Assembly (NCBI GenBank): GCA_030584085.1
Contig: CP129490.1
Location: 963,511 to 1,027,510, forward strand
Source of the DNA: Melioribacteraceae bacterium
Lineage (GTDB): Bacteria > Bacteroidota > Ignavibacteria > Ignavibacteriales > Melioribacteraceae
Length of the DNA stretch: 64,000 nt
Direction of reading: 5' to 3'
Shown here piece after piece: positions 55,074 to 64,000 of the stretch. The notes beneath the pieces were generated by a model. That model was not told where the DNA came from and ran no database searches. It saw only the letters and a program-made list of their open reading frames with translations. Numbering within the stretch: position 1 is the first letter of the stretch; every line of letters starts with the position of its first letter. The position numbers and the translations under genes are program-made.

Positions 55074-56732
55074 TTACTTCATCATCGGAATTTTTACACC
55101 GAATTTTTTTGCATTATTTATTGCTCTATCATATCCGGCATCGGAATGACGAATTATTCCCATACCCGGATCATAAGTTAAAACTCTCTCTAATCTTTTT
55201 TCAGCTTCTTTTGTTCCGTCGGCAACGATTACCATTCCGGCATGGATCGATTTTCCGATTCCAACACCGCCACCATGATGAATCGAAACCCAACTTGCAC
55301 CACCAATAGCATTCATCAATGCATTTAGAATTGGCCAATCAGCAATTGCATCGCTCCCGTCTTTCATTGCTTCGGTTTCTCTATAAGGTGAAGCTACCGA
55401 ACCGCAATCCAAATGGTCCCTTCCGATTACAATCGGGGCTTTCACTTTTCCGGATGCAACTAAATCATTAAATATTTTACCCATCTTTGCTCGATCGCCA
55501 TATCCCAGCCAACAGATGCGAGTTGGTAATCCCTGAAAGTGAACTTTCTTTTGTGCCATTTTAATCCAACGGATTAATGCCTCGTCTTCAGGAAAAGTTT
55601 CCATCACTGCTTTATCGGTTTCAAATATATCATCTGGATCACCGGATAAGGCAGCCCATCTAAACGGACCTTTTCCGTCGCAGAAGAGTGGGCGAATATA
55701 TTCAGGTACAAATCCGGGTATGTCGAAAGCATTTATAACTCCGTTTTCTTTTGCCTCACCACGGATGTTATTCCCATAATCAAATGTAATTGCACCTTTC
55801 TTCTGGAAATTTAACATAGCTTTTACGTGCGCTACAATTGTTGCTCTAGATTTCTGAATATATTGTTCGGGATCAGATTTTCTTAATTGAAGTGCTTCTT
55901 CAAAACTCATTCCCATTGGAACATAACCACTTAACACATCATGAGCTGATGTTTGATCGGTTAAGATATCGGGGATAATTCCTTTTTCTAAAATTGCCGG
56001 TAAAACTTCACCAGCATTACCGACAAGTCCAACAGATAACGCTTGTCTGTTCTTCTTTGCATCTAAAACTAGTTTTAATGCTTCCGATAAATCATAATTT
56101 ATCTTATCAATGTAACCGGTCTCTAATCTTTTTTGGATTCGTTTTTCATCAACGTCTATACCCAAGAAAGCCGCACCATTCATAGTTGCTGCGAGCGGTT
56201 GAGCACCGCCCATTCCGCCAAGTCCGGCGGTTAAAACAAATTTACCTTCAAGAGTTCCGCCAAAATGTTGATTAGCGCATTCGGAAAATGTCTCATAAGT
56301 TCCCTGAAGAATTCCTTGTGTGCCGATGTAAATCCAGCTTCCTGCGGTCATTTGTCCGTACATTGTTAAACCAAGATTTTCCAGACGTCTGAATTCGTTC
56401 CAATTTGCCCAATCGGGGACTAGCATTGAATTTGAAATTATAACTCTTGGTGCATCGATGTGAGTTTTAAAAATTCCAACCGGTTTGCCGGATTGAACTA
56501 AAAGAGTCTCATCGTTTTCTAATTTTTTAAGTGATTCAATAATTGCATTGTATGATTCCCAATTTCTTGCTGCTTTACCTGAACCACCATATACAATTAA
56601 TTCTTCGGGTTTTTCTGCGTTATCAGGATCAAGATTATTCATTAACATTCTCATCGCGGCTTCTTGAATCCAGCCTTTGCATGATAAATCTGTTCCTCTT
56701 GGAGATCTGATTTCTTTTTTCTCTGAATCCAT
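55074..56732 (-). CDS. hutU: Urocanate hydratase
   Basis: 552 aa, normal for HutU. It hydrates urocanate to imidazolone-propionate in histidine breakdown. The NAD-binding segment [48 protein letters not shown] and the final [13 protein letters not shown] are characteristic. ATG at 56732 is preferred; a GTG at 56741 would overlap the upstream gene. No histidase (hutH) or imidazolonepropionase (hutI) gene is seen in the window. It directly follows a small unknown gene. Confidence 0.96.
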   Translation of the reverse strand: MDSEKKEIRSPRGTDLSCKGWIQEAAMRMLMNNLDPDNAEKPEELIVYGGSGKAARNWESYNAIIESLKKLENDETLLVQSGKPVGIFKTHIDAPRVIISNSMLVPDWANWNEFRRLENLGLTMYGQMTAGSWIYIGTQGILQGTYETFSECANQHFGGTLEGKFVLTAGLGGMGGAQPLAATMNGAAFLGIDVDEKRIQKRLETGYIDKINYDLSEALKLVLDAKKNRQALSVGLVGNAGEVLPAILEKGIIPDILTDQTSAHDVLSGYVPMGMSFEEALQLRKSDPEQYIQKSRATIVAHVKAMLNFQKKGAITFDYGNNIRGEAKENGVINAFDIPGFVPEYIRPLFCDGKGPFRWAALSGDPDDIFETDKAVMETFPEDEALIRWIKMAQKKVHFQGLPTRICWLGYGDRAKMGKIFNDLVASGKVKAPIVIGRDHLDCGSVASPYRETEAMKDGSDAIADWPILNALMNAIGGASWVSIHHGGGVGIGKSIHAGMVIVADGTKEAEKRLERVLTYDPGMGIIRHSDAGYDRAINNAKKFGVKIPMMK

Positions 56733-56733
56733 T

Positions 56734-57072
56734 TTAATCACTAAAGTGTATTAATAAAATATTTTTATACTGTTTCAGCATTGATTTTAACAGCCACTTT
56801 TTTAGAAACCAACTTTTGTCTACTTGTTTCTCTAAATTTTTTACATTCTCTTTTAGGTTGACTGAAAGTCTTGTTGATTCGTCTTTGGTAAGTTTTGTTT
56901 CTTCATTACCTTCTTGTAGTTTTTCTAAAAGAGATTGAAAAACCTTTATTTCACGATAAAACTTTTCGTCCGAAGAGAGTTGGTTTAAAACTTGTTTACA
57001 AAAAGTGGTAAGTATTTTCCTTTCGTTTGAATCAAACGAATAACTGTAATTCTTGAAAAGTTTCTTTGCCAT
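56734..57072 (-). CDS. Small protein of unknown function between add and hutU
   Basis: 112 aa, rich in Lys, Leu and Glu, predicted mainly helical with no signal peptide and no membrane span. The stretch [16 protein letters not shown] is amphipathic. No family is recognised. It sits one base before hutU and two bases after the adenosine deaminase gene, so the three are one transcript, and the reading frame is open through the whole gap. A regulatory or accessory role to either enzyme is only conjecture. Confidence 0.7.
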   Translation of the reverse strand: MAKKLFKNYSYSFDSNERKILTTFCKQVLNQLSSDEKFYREIKVFQSLLEKLQEGNEETKLTKDESTRLSVNLKENVKNLEKQVDKSWFLKKWLLKSMLKQYKNILLIHFSD

Positions 57073-57074
57073 AA

Positions 57075-58163
57075 TTATTCTTTCAAAGACAGAAGCTTTT
57101 CTCTTATACTTTGATAACCGGGTTTAATAACATCGTAGATATATTTCAGCCTTTCATCATAAGGTATAAAGGCAGATTTCATCGCGTTTATATTTAGCTT
57201 TTCGATGTCGTCCAAACTAATATCAAACATTTCGGTTGCTGTAAGATATTCTTTTGTAAGAGTTGTATCGCTCATTAACCTATCATCAGTATTAAGAAAA
57301 ACTCTGAATTTCTGTTTAAATAGTTTTATAAATGGGTGATTTTCTAATTTATCGACTGCACCTGTATGAACATTACTCAATAAGCAAATTTCAATCGGAA
57401 GTCTTGTATCTAAAACATATTGAGCCAATTCACCAAGAGCAATTACGTTACCGTCTTTATCAAAGCTTATATCTTCGGTTAATCTAGTTCCGTGTCCGAT
57501 TCGGTGGGCACCACAAAATTGAATTGCCTGCCAGATAGATTCTTTACCAAATGCTTCCCCAGCATGAATTGTTATGTGAAAATTTGCTCTTTGAATAAAT
57601 TGAAATGCATCTACATGTTTTTTTGGCGGATACCCACCTTCTTCGCCTGCTAAGTCAAATCCAACAACCCCTTTATTCCGAAAATTAACTGCTAGTTCTG
57701 CGATCTCCAAAGTATTTTTCATATTGCGCATACCGCATAGAATTAAACCGAACCCTACTCCGAATTTTTCTTTCCCTTCATTCAATCCCTCAAGAACGGC
57801 ATCAATAACATCGTCATAATGCAAACCTTTTTCGGTATGAAAAACCGGAGCAAAACGAGTTTCGATATAACAAACTCCGTCTTTTGACATGTCCTCCATC
57901 ATTTCAAATGCAATTCGTTTTAACGAATCCTTAGTTTGCATCAATGCTATTGTGTGTTCAAATCCTTGCAGATACTCAACAAGATTACCTTTATTTGCTC
58001 CTCGGTGAAACCAATCAGCCAATTCACCCGGATCTGAGGTAGGCAACCTTTTATATTTATATTCTTTGGCTAATTCAACAATAGTTTCAGGCCTTAATCC
58101 ACCATCAAGATGGTCATGAAGTTGAACTTTTGGGGCTAATTTTATTATTTCTTCTGTTTTCAT
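57075..58163 (-). CDS. add: Adenosine deaminase family protein
   Basis: 362 aa from ATG 58163, chosen because GAGGAA lies about 8 bases upstream; an in-frame TTG at 58184 is weaker. Zinc ligands and catalytic residues of the amidohydrolase fold are visible: H16 and H18 in LHDHLDGG, HITIHAGEAFG (His and catalytic Glu), HRIGHGTRL and the metal Asp in NTDDRLMSD. It deaminates adenosine to inosine, or a related nucleoside. It heads a minus-strand unit with the small protein and hutU. Confidence 0.93.
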   Translation of the reverse strand: MKTEEIIKLAPKVQLHDHLDGGLRPETIVELAKEYKYKRLPTSDPGELADWFHRGANKGNLVEYLQGFEHTIALMQTKDSLKRIAFEMMEDMSKDGVCYIETRFAPVFHTEKGLHYDDVIDAVLEGLNEGKEKFGVGFGLILCGMRNMKNTLEIAELAVNFRNKGVVGFDLAGEEGGYPPKKHVDAFQFIQRANFHITIHAGEAFGKESIWQAIQFCGAHRIGHGTRLTEDISFDKDGNVIALGELAQYVLDTRLPIEICLLSNVHTGAVDKLENHPFIKLFKQKFRVFLNTDDRLMSDTTLTKEYLTATEMFDISLDDIEKLNINAMKSAFIPYDERLKYIYDVIKPGYQSIREKLLSLKE

Positions 58164-58330
58164 ATTTATTTTCCTCTTTCTCAAAAATATCCTTTTAGTG
58201 TCCGAAAATCAATTTATAACGGTCAAAATCGGTTTTTATTATGGATCTTGAAATATGATAAAATTGAAAAAAACATCACCATTTCTGAAGATTGTATCAA
58301 ACAATATGCTGTTAATTGGATTAATTAATC

Positions 58331-58361
58331 TTGATTATCGGGTCTCAAATTGGTAATTTTC
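58331..58361 (+). promoter_or_regulatory. Candidate promoter of the TPR gene
   Basis: TTG (58331-58333), 20-base spacer, TAATTTTC (58354-58361), close to TAnnTTTG. Predicted leader of about 33 bases with AGGGAG before the ATG. It lies in the 238-base divergent region between add and the TPR gene, where I see no further gene. Confidence 0.33.
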
Positions 58362-58401
58362 TCGACAGATTAAACTAAAATTCTTATAAAAGGGAGAAAT
58401 A

Positions 58402-59562
58402 ATGAAACGTGTTATTGTAATAATAAGTTTATTGGCGATGATATTTGGAATAACTGCTTTCCAATGTGCATCGACTGAAATCACGAGCGCCCGTTTGTAT
58501 ATGCAGCAAGATAATAATGAAAAGGCGAAAGAAGCTTTGATGAGAGAGATCCAAGCAAACCCAAAAAGTGATGAGGGTTATTATCTGTTAGGATACTTAT
58601 ATGGCGAAGAAGGTGATTATGCTAAGATGACCGAGTATTTCGGAAAATCTATTGAAATCAGTAATAAATTTGCTAAAGAAATTCAGGACAGTAGAAATTA
58701 TCACTGGGCTGATAACTTTAATAAAGGTGTTGCATTCTTTAACCGTGCAGCTCAAACCAATAATGAAGATTCTACACAAATGTTTTTTGATAAATCGATT
58801 GAGAGATTTGAAAACGCAATATTAGTTCAACCTGATTCAACAGATACTTATAAAAATCTTACCTTTGCTTATATCAATGCCGGTAGAATTGACGAAGCTG
58901 TTGAACCGTTGAAAAATCTAATCGCTAAAGAAGGTTCCGCGGAATCTTACACAATGCTTGGAGAGATTTATATTACACAAGGACAAAATTTGAAATCAGC
59001 ATTTCAGACTTCTGGTGATGCTGCTGATAGTATCAAGGCTAATCAAAAGTTTGAAGAAGCTGTTAGTGTGCTTGAAAAAGGCCATGATAAATACCCAAAC
59101 AACGGTGAAATTCTTCTTTTCTTATCAAATGCGTATATCAATGCAAATAAATTAGATATAGCAATGAATGCCTTTAAAGAAGGTGTTGCCCAAGATCCTA
59201 ACAATAAATATTATAGATATAACTATGGTGTTTTATTATTAGAAGCGAATGATTTTGACGGTGCCGAAGATCATTTCCTAAAAGCCATTGAACTTGATCC
59301 GGATTATTCAAACGCAATTTACAATTTAGCGGCTACTTATGTTAAATGGGGAACACAGTTAAGGGATAAAGCTGAAGCAGATGGTGTTGAAGATGATTCA
59401 TTTAAAGAAAAATTCAACTTAGCTCTTCCTCATTTAGAAAAGTATTTGGAACTTAATCCTGATGATGCACAAATTTGGGAACTACTCGGTCGTGTTTATG
59501 CAAATTTAGGTATGACCGAAAAATCAATGGAAGCCTTTGATATGGCTGACAAGAAAAGATAA
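58402..59562 (+). CDS. Tetratricopeptide-repeat protein, probable lipoprotein
   Basis: 386 aa. An N-terminal hydrophobic segment ends in FQCAS, suggesting lipidation at C22, although glutamine before the cysteine departs from the lipobox consensus. About eight TPR units follow with the usual A-x-x-x-L-x-x-A and Pro-at-end spacing (SDEGYYLLGYLYGEEGDYAK, STDTYKNLTFAYINAGRIDE, NKYYRYNYGVLLLEANDFDG, DAQIWELLGRVYANLGMTEK). Such proteins scaffold periplasmic complexes. AGGGAGAA is a good ribosome site. A terminator follows. Confidence 0.85.
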   Translation: MKRVIVIISLLAMIFGITAFQCASTEITSARLYMQQDNNEKAKEALMREIQANPKSDEGYYLLGYLYGEEGDYAKMTEYFGKSIEISNKFAKEIQDSRNYHWADNFNKGVAFFNRAAQTNNEDSTQMFFDKSIERFENAILVQPDSTDTYKNLTFAYINAGRIDEAVEPLKNLIAKEGSAESYTMLGEIYITQGQNLKSAFQTSGDAADSIKANQKFEEAVSVLEKGHDKYPNNGEILLFLSNAYINANKLDIAMNAFKEGVAQDPNNKYYRYNYGVLLLEANDFDGAEDHFLKAIELDPDYSNAIYNLAATYVKWGTQLRDKAEADGVEDDSFKEKFNLALPHLEKYLELNPDDAQIWELLGRVYANLGMTEKSMEAFDMADKKR

Positions 59563-59585
59563 TTAATTAGAAATTTATTATATAT

Positions 59586-59620
59586 ACCCACATATCTGAT
59601 TAGGTGTGTGGGTTTTTTAT
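59586..59620 (+). terminator. Intrinsic terminator after the TPR gene
   Basis: ACCCACA (59586-59592) pairs with TGTGGGT (59607-59613), followed by TTTTTTATT. It lies just ahead of the DUF3467 gene, whose ribosome site (TTGGAGG) begins right after the T-run. Confidence 0.87.
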
Positions 59621-59630
59621 TGGAGGAAAT

Positions 59631-59957
59631 ATGAGTCAACAAAATGATCCGAAATCACAACAGTTAAAAATTGAATTGGGTGAAAAAGAAGCAGAAGGTA
59701 TTTATTCAAATCTTGCAATAATTACTCATTCACCTGCAGAGTTTGTAATTGATTTTACTAGGGTTGTTCCAGGCGTTCCAAAAGCAAAAGTGCTTTCAAG
59801 AATTATTACAACTCCACAACATGCTAAAATGCTTCTGAAAGCTTTACAAGATAATATAGGTAAGTTTGAAAATAGGTTTGGCGAAATAAAGTTAGAAGGT
59901 CAGCCAGGTCATCAGTTTGGTTTTACGAATGTCGATAAAGATAGTACAATAAATTAA
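59631..59957 (+). CDS. DUF3467-family protein
   Basis: 108 aa from ATG 59631, supported by TTGGAGGAAAT; an in-frame ATG 27 bases upstream falls inside the terminator and is rejected. The conserved central region (EGIYSNLAIITHSPAEFVIDFTRVVPG, AKVLSRIITTPQHAKMLLKAL, NIGKFE) identifies DUF3467. The function of the family is unknown; no signal peptide. Context: lies between the TPR gene and an operon of secreted proteins. Confidence 0.88.
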   Translation: MSQQNDPKSQQLKIELGEKEAEGIYSNLAIITHSPAEFVIDFTRVVPGVPKAKVLSRIITTPQHAKMLLKALQDNIGKFENRFGEIKLEGQPGHQFGFTNVDKDSTIN

Positions 59958-59998
59958 TTGTAGATGTGTTCTCCTATTTGCTATTATTGTATAATTAA

Positions 59999-60031
59999 TT
60001 GTAGTCTTTTTATAACCAATTAATTATTTTG
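59999..60031 (+). promoter_or_regulatory. Candidate promoter of the secreted-protein trio
   Basis: TTG at 59999-60001 (TTGTAG), 20-base spacer, TATTTTG (60025-60031). The 168-base gap also holds a 12-base direct repeat (AATTAATTGTAG at 59952-59963 and 59993-60004), the second copy overlapping the upstream element. Confidence 0.32.
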
Positions 60032-60125
60032 AGAAAGCTTCAGTTTTTGATCTGAAACACAATTTAGTAATTTGAGATTACTTTATTTTCCGGTACAAAA
60101 CCGAACATAAAAAGGCAGGGCACAC

Positions 60126-61160
60126 ATGAAAAAAATTATACTATTTATTCTGCTGGTAGGATTTTATTTACCGATACATTCACAGTCTTACCAAGTAGAT
60201 TTGCAAGTCGCATCGTTTTCCGAAATGGATTTTGCCCCATTCATTTTCTCAAATGATTTATCCGGTGCTCCGAGAATATTTTCAATTTCAATTTTGCCTG
60301 AACAAGGTAATGTGAAAATTAGAGGAGAGTTGTTTTGGAAACAAAATCCCAATTCTTCTTATGAATGGTTATTGACTTTTAGAACTAGAGTATTTCCCGC
60401 CCGTTCATTTTTTAATACTGATTTGGGGACATCCATACCTTTAGGCAGGGGACAAAGTGATGGAGATCTAATAGAAGAAAATAGAAAAAGAAACAAACCA
60501 ACCGGCGAATATAGATTAGACATTTATTTGTTGGATGAGAATGATAACCAACTAGCCACCGATACTGAATATTATGAATTCAGCAATCCGGCACAAACTC
60601 TTTCTTTAAATTCACCATTACCTGGTGCCACTGAAAACATCGGTGGTGTGTTAGCTCAATGGACTGAACTAGAAGGTGTTCAATATTATCAAGTATTGGC
60701 AAATGTCCGAAGTGAAAACACTCAATCGTTAGAAGAAGCACTAACTTCAGGTGATCCATTAATAAACAATGTACAAGTCGGGTTAGTGACAAGTATTGAT
60801 CTGAGAACTATTCTTACCAGAGAATGGCTGCCCGGACAAGAAATTGTAGTTCAAGTTTCTGCTTTACCCGTTGGTGGTTCTAATGCGGATATAATTAGAA
60901 GCAATATTGTTAATTTCTTCCTGGATGATCCTTCCAATCCTTTTAAAAATCAAGCATCAAATAATTTTAGACAGATGCTTCAAACAATCACTGATGGTCT
61001 TGGTAGTGATCTTTTGAATAGATTACTAAGTGGGGATGTATTAATCTCGGAAATTTCTTGGGAAGATACGGGACTACCTATGACTCAAGAAGAAATACAA
61101 GCGCTGTTGGATTACTTAAGACAACATCCCGAAAATTTAATCAATATTGAACAAGATTAG
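60126..61160 (+). CDS. Secreted protein of unknown function
   Basis: 344 aa with a signal peptide (residues 1-20, IILFILLVGFYLPIHS). The body is beta-rich. A fibronectin-type segment is suggested around residues 165-260 (LNSPLPGATENIGGVLAQWTELEGVQYYQV), and the C terminus is a helical, Q/L-rich tail. No family is recognised. The FecR-domain gene begins 14 bases downstream, so the two are probably cotranscribed. Confidence 0.75.
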   Translation: MKKIILFILLVGFYLPIHSQSYQVDLQVASFSEMDFAPFIFSNDLSGAPRIFSISILPEQGNVKIRGELFWKQNPNSSYEWLLTFRTRVFPARSFFNTDLGTSIPLGRGQSDGDLIEENRKRNKPTGEYRLDIYLLDENDNQLATDTEYYEFSNPAQTLSLNSPLPGATENIGGVLAQWTELEGVQYYQVLANVRSENTQSLEEALTSGDPLINNVQVGLVTSIDLRTILTREWLPGQEIVVQVSALPVGGSNADIIRSNIVNFFLDDPSNPFKNQASNNFRQMLQTITDGLGSDLLNRLLSGDVLISEISWEDTGLPMTQEEIQALLDYLRQHPENLINIEQD

Positions 61161-61174
61161 AGAAGGTGATTACA

Positions 61175-61849
61175 ATGAAAAAATTAAAATATATTTTATT
61201 CCTCGCAACTTTATTTTCGATGAATCTCTATGCTCTATTGCCACCGTCAGTAGGTGTATTGACAAAGGTGATCCAAACTGTTGATTACAAATCCGGCGAA
61301 GCCGGTGATTGGGATCCGGCAAAGCTTGGCGGAATACTTTATGACGGAGATGAATTACGCACCGGTGATCGATCTCTTGCTTTATTAAAATTTCTTGATA
61401 ATTCTCTTTTAAGAGTTCGTGAAAATTCTATCGTTACCATTTATGGCACTAAAGAAGATTCAAAGCTCAGCAAGAATACTTTTATTCAACAAGGTAAAGT
61501 TGGGTTTGATATTACTGAACAAGAAGATCAAGAATTTAAGTTCACCACTCCAACTGGCGTTGCTTCTATTAGAGGGACAAAAGGATTTTTTGATGTGCCA
61601 TTAGATGGTTCAATGATTCTATTTGTTAAAGAAGGTTTGGTGGAAATTGAATCTTTGCTTGGTTCGAAAGCTACCGGTTCTGTTGGGGGCGGACAACTTG
61701 CAAAGATTACACCCGATGGTGAATTATCAATTGTTCAAGCAGATGATAAAACAAACAAAGAATTCGATGCAGTTGAAAAGGATAGCACAAAACGTATCAG
61801 AATTAAATTGGATAATGGAGATGAATACATTCTCGAATATCTTGAATAA
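61175..61849 (+). CDS. FecR-domain secreted protein
   Basis: 224 aa from ATG 61175, with AAGGTG upstream; an in-frame GTG at 61166 is less likely. Signal peptide about residues 1-21 (ILFLATLFSMNLYA). The FecR beta-fold follows (LYDGDELRTGDRSLALLKF, NSLLRVRENSIVTIYG, TPTGVASIRGTKGFFD). FecR-type domains here probably bind ligand or glycan in the periplasm rather than acting as anti-sigma factors, because no transmembrane anti-sigma segment is seen. It precedes a barrel gene by 31 bases. Confidence 0.85.
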   Translation: MKKLKYILFLATLFSMNLYALLPPSVGVLTKVIQTVDYKSGEAGDWDPAKLGGILYDGDELRTGDRSLALLKFLDNSLLRVRENSIVTIYGTKEDSKLSKNTFIQQGKVGFDITEQEDQEFKFTTPTGVASIRGTKGFFDVPLDGSMILFVKEGLVEIESLLGSKATGSVGGGQLAKITPDGELSIVQADDKTNKEFDAVEKDSTKRIRIKLDNGDEYILEYLE

Positions 61850-61880
61850 ACTAAATGGCTAATAATATTTTGAGGTTGCT

Positions 61881-64000
61881 ATGACCAGCAGGCAATCAGT
61901 TACTAAAAATTTTTTGATATTGTTTTTCTTATTTATCTCGGTCCATTTTTCACAACCAAGCAATTTAATATCGCGTGTTGAAGTGGGAGATGTTATTGCC
62001 AATCAACCGATTGAGTTAAAAGCAGAACTATTTTCAACGGCTGAAATTAGTTCAATATTTATTGCTTTTAAAAATTTTGGTGAAACGGAATTCACTCGAA
62101 GAGAGATGGAAATTCGCGGAACTGCAGCTTATGTTGTAATTCCAGCAGAATTCGTTACACCTCCTTCAATAGAATATTATATTCTAATTTCTCTTAGTAC
62201 GGGAGAACTTTTCACATATCCTGTTGGAAGTCCGGAGCAAATTCCACCGGAAAGAATCACAGTTCAACAACAAGTTGAACAAAAGGGTGATGTATTGATT
62301 TTAAGTCCGGCTGAAGGAGAAAATGTAATCACTGATGAATTGCTGATTACTTTGTCCTTCATAAATGCGTCATCAGACGTAGATGTAAATGCAACAAAAA
62401 TTTATCTAAACGGAGTTGAAGTAAATCAATACGCTCTATTTGCAGAGGACTTAATAATCTTTAGCGGGGCAAACTATCCGGAGAAAATTTCTGAACAAAG
62501 TCAGTTCTTGAAAATTGAGATATATGATAATCAAGATAATTTAAAGAGTACAACAGCGAGAAGTTTTAATACTATCTCAAGAAGTTATGCTGCAGCTATT
62601 GAAAATCAATTTAAGTATAATGTCACCTTAAAAGGTGAATCAAGAGGTGAAACTTATAACGAGGAAACAACTTGGTATAACAATCTAGATGCACGCTTTA
62701 AAGCAAATTATAGCGGCTGGGAATTTGATGCGAAAGTTTATGCAACTTCAGAAGAAAAAAGTTACAGACAACCTCAAAATAGATATTCTGCTAAAGTTAG
62801 TACCGATTGGTTGAATCTATCATTTGGTGATAGCTATCCGATTTACCCCGAATTAATTTTAAGCGGTAAACGTGTTCGCGGTGTTGATGCCGGAATTAAT
62901 CTTGGTTTTTTTAGTTTACAAGCGAGTTATGGACAGATTACTAAAAGCATCGAAGGTGCATTGCTTGAAACATTTTCGGCCGATCAGGTTGTATTTGGCA
63001 GTGATATCATTGCAATTGATGAAGCAAAATATGGTCAACCTTACGGAAGGGTAGCATTAGGTGAATTTAACAGAGATCTCTTAGCAATCCGACCTTCATT
63101 CAGAGCTGGTGAAACTTTTGAACTTGGGTTTACATTATTAAAAAGTGGTGATGATAAATCATCAATTGAGTTTGGTGCACGCCCTCAAGAAAACTTGGTC
63201 GTTGGAACTGATTTGAATTTACGTTTCGACAATCGCAGAATATTGATCAAAGGTGAAGCGGCAATGAGCTTTCTGAACTCAGATATAACCACAGGAACAT
63301 TATCTGATGCACAGATCGATAGCGTTTTCGGAGGTGGTGGAATAATTGATATTGATCCGGATTTAGTAAAGAAATTTAAATCATTCTTTGGCGGTTTCAT
63401 GGATATTAATCAATTTTTTGGTCCATGGAATCCTGAGGAATTGGCGTCTTTAGCAACATCAGCTTCACTTGGACTCAATTACTTTAATAACAATTTTACG
63501 GCAAGATATATCTATAGAGGTAATGATTATAATTCATTCGGTCAATCTTATCTTCGAACCGACGTTGCCGGGTTCAATTTTGTTGATCGAATTAGAATGA
63601 TAGATAACAAAGTTTTCCTCTCTCTAGGTTATGAAAGATTGCAGGATAACTTGCAAGACACGAAGATAGCAACTACAACATTTAATACAATTAATACTTC
63701 TGTCTCGGTGTATGCAGGCGATGGAATTCCAAATATCACCGTTGGTTACACGAGATATGATAATAAAAACGATTTAAGTGTTACAGATACAACTTACTAT
63801 TCCTCAGCAGTTGAAGATGCAACAAATAAAATCTATGCTCAATTAACTCATGACTTTTTATTAGAAATTCCGCATAGGGCATCATTATATCTTTCAACTT
63901 CAAATAGAGTTGACAATTCTTTGCGCAATAATGACGCTAGCAACTTTTCAATTTCATTTAATTTGAATAGTGAATGGAATAAAATGTTCAGCAGTCATGT
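61881..64000 (+). CDS. Outer-membrane beta-barrel protein, 3' end outside window
   Basis: At least 706 residues; the frame is open from ATG 61881 (GAGG upstream) to the window end. Signal peptide about 1-24 (FLILFFLFISVHFS-Q). The first 200 residues look like an Ig-like or adhesion region (LISRVEVGDVIANQPIELKA, ILSPAEGENVI). From about residue 235 comes a long run of alternating barrel strands (WYNNLDARFKANYSGWEFDAKVYA and onward). It likely belongs to the same operon as the FecR protein. The family is not recognised. Confidence 0.8.
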   Translation, partial: MTSRQSVTKNFLILFFLFISVHFSQPSNLISRVEVGDVIANQPIELKAELFSTAEISSIFIAFKNFGETEFTRREMEIRGTAAYVVIPAEFVTPPSIEYYILISLSTGELFTYPVGSPEQIPPERITVQQQVEQKGDVLILSPAEGENVITDELLITLSFINASSDVDVNATKIYLNGVEVNQYALFAEDLIIFSGANYPEKISEQSQFLKIEIYDNQDNLKSTTARSFNTISRSYAAAIENQFKYNVTLKGESRGETYNEETTWYNNLDARFKANYSGWEFDAKVYATSEEKSYRQPQNRYSAKVSTDWLNLSFGDSYPIYPELILSGKRVRGVDAGINLGFFSLQASYGQITKSIEGALLETFSADQVVFGSDIIAIDEAKYGQPYGRVALGEFNRDLLAIRPSFRAGETFELGFTLLKSGDDKSSIEFGARPQENLVVGTDLNLRFDNRRILIKGEAAMSFLNSDITTGTLSDAQIDSVFGGGGIIDIDPDLVKKFKSFFGGFMDINQFFGPWNPEELASLATSASLGLNYFNNNFTARYIYRGNDYNSFGQSYLRTDVAGFNFVDRIRMIDNKVFLSLGYERLQDNLQDTKIATTTFNTINTSVSVYAGDGIPNITVGYTRYDNKNDLSVTDTTYYSSAVEDATNKIYAQLTHDFLLEIPHRASLYLSTSNRVDNSLRNNDASNFSISFNLNSEWNKMFSSH

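Noticed and set aside
58362-58390. TCGACA-17-TATAAA as a promoter of the TPR gene
   Set aside because: Transcription would begin inside the ribosome site (AGGGAG at 58391-58396), leaving no leader; the element at 58331-58361 fits better.
62872-63400. Short frames on both strands in the last kilobase
   Set aside because: The long frame from 61881 to the window end explains this region; the short ones are shadows.
1-64000. CRISPR arrays, tRNA/rRNA genes, prophage or transposase genes
   Set aside because: No spaced direct repeats, no GGTTCRA-type T loops in the gaps, and no integrase, transposase or phage structural motifs were found by reading.

Overview
The window is a chromosomal segment of an AT-rich Gram-negative bacterium. 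It most likely belongs to the Ignavibacteria/Chlorobi side of the Bacteroidota superphylum. The evidence is a Por-type (type IX) secretion C-terminal sorting domain carrying the NYPNPFNPST signature, a PorV/PorQ-like protein, a TonB-dependent receptor with a carboxypeptidase-like N-terminal domain, two GWxTD-domain proteins, Bacteroidota-like TAnnTTTG promoter elements and an ATP synthase operon without atpD and atpC. Placement below phylum level is inference. Gene density is very high, no stretch without a gene exceeds about 260 bases, and I found no tRNA, rRNA, CRISPR array, transposase or phage gene.

Layout. 1-1846: the end of the division cluster (partial ftsA, ftsZ). 2024-20335: a long same-strand surface-polysaccharide cluster with Wza-like export protein, Wzz-like chain-length regulator, Wzx flippase, Wzy-like polymerase, three stand-alone glycosyltransferases, an L-2-hydroxyglutarate-oxidase-like flavoprotein, a WcaJ-type initiating transferase, a polyprenyl-phosphate mannosyltransferase-like enzyme, and a glycosyltransferase fused to a catalytically gutted WcaJ-like domain. 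It runs with short gaps or 1-4 base overlaps into accA, a thioesterase, a second flippase and dut. 20501-28162: housekeeping genes dnaE, a FabL-like enoyl-ACP reductase candidate, acyl-CoA dehydrogenase, trxA and serA. 28419-37810: an envelope block with a type IX cargo protein, a TonB-dependent receptor, a 1181-residue secreted protein and the PorV-like protein. 37898-42593: two GWxTD paralogues, then a lipid A-type acyltransferase and a GT9 heptosyltransferase-like gene. 42637-49180: M23 peptidase, bactofilin and the ATP synthase genes atpZ, an AtpI-like gene, atpB, E, F, H, A and G. 49234-52975: the ffh-rpsP-khpA-rimM-trmD-rplS translation operon. 53042-53800: a divergent MqnA-like gene. 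53852-58163, minus strand: a second phosphoglycerate dehydrogenase, urocanate hydratase, a small unknown protein and adenosine deaminase. 58402-64000: a TPR protein, a DUF3467 protein and a trio of secreted or outer-membrane proteins including a FecR-domain protein and a barrel cut by the window end.

How it fits together. The polysaccharide cluster encodes a nearly complete Wzx/Wzy route: initiation by the WcaJ-type enzyme, extension by the GT2/GT4 enzymes, flipping, polymerisation, length control and export. The envelope block pairs a type IX cargo with the PorV-like factor that normally accompanies that system. The M23-bactofilin pair is a cell-shape module. I did not find an unmistakably new system. 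The strongest odd signals are the GT2/degenerate-PGT fusion, the terminator-like hairpin that ends four bases before the start of the second GWxTD gene, the roughly 100-base inverted-repeat element between trxA and serA, the flavoprotein translationally coupled inside the glycan operon, and the divergent MqnA-like orphan.
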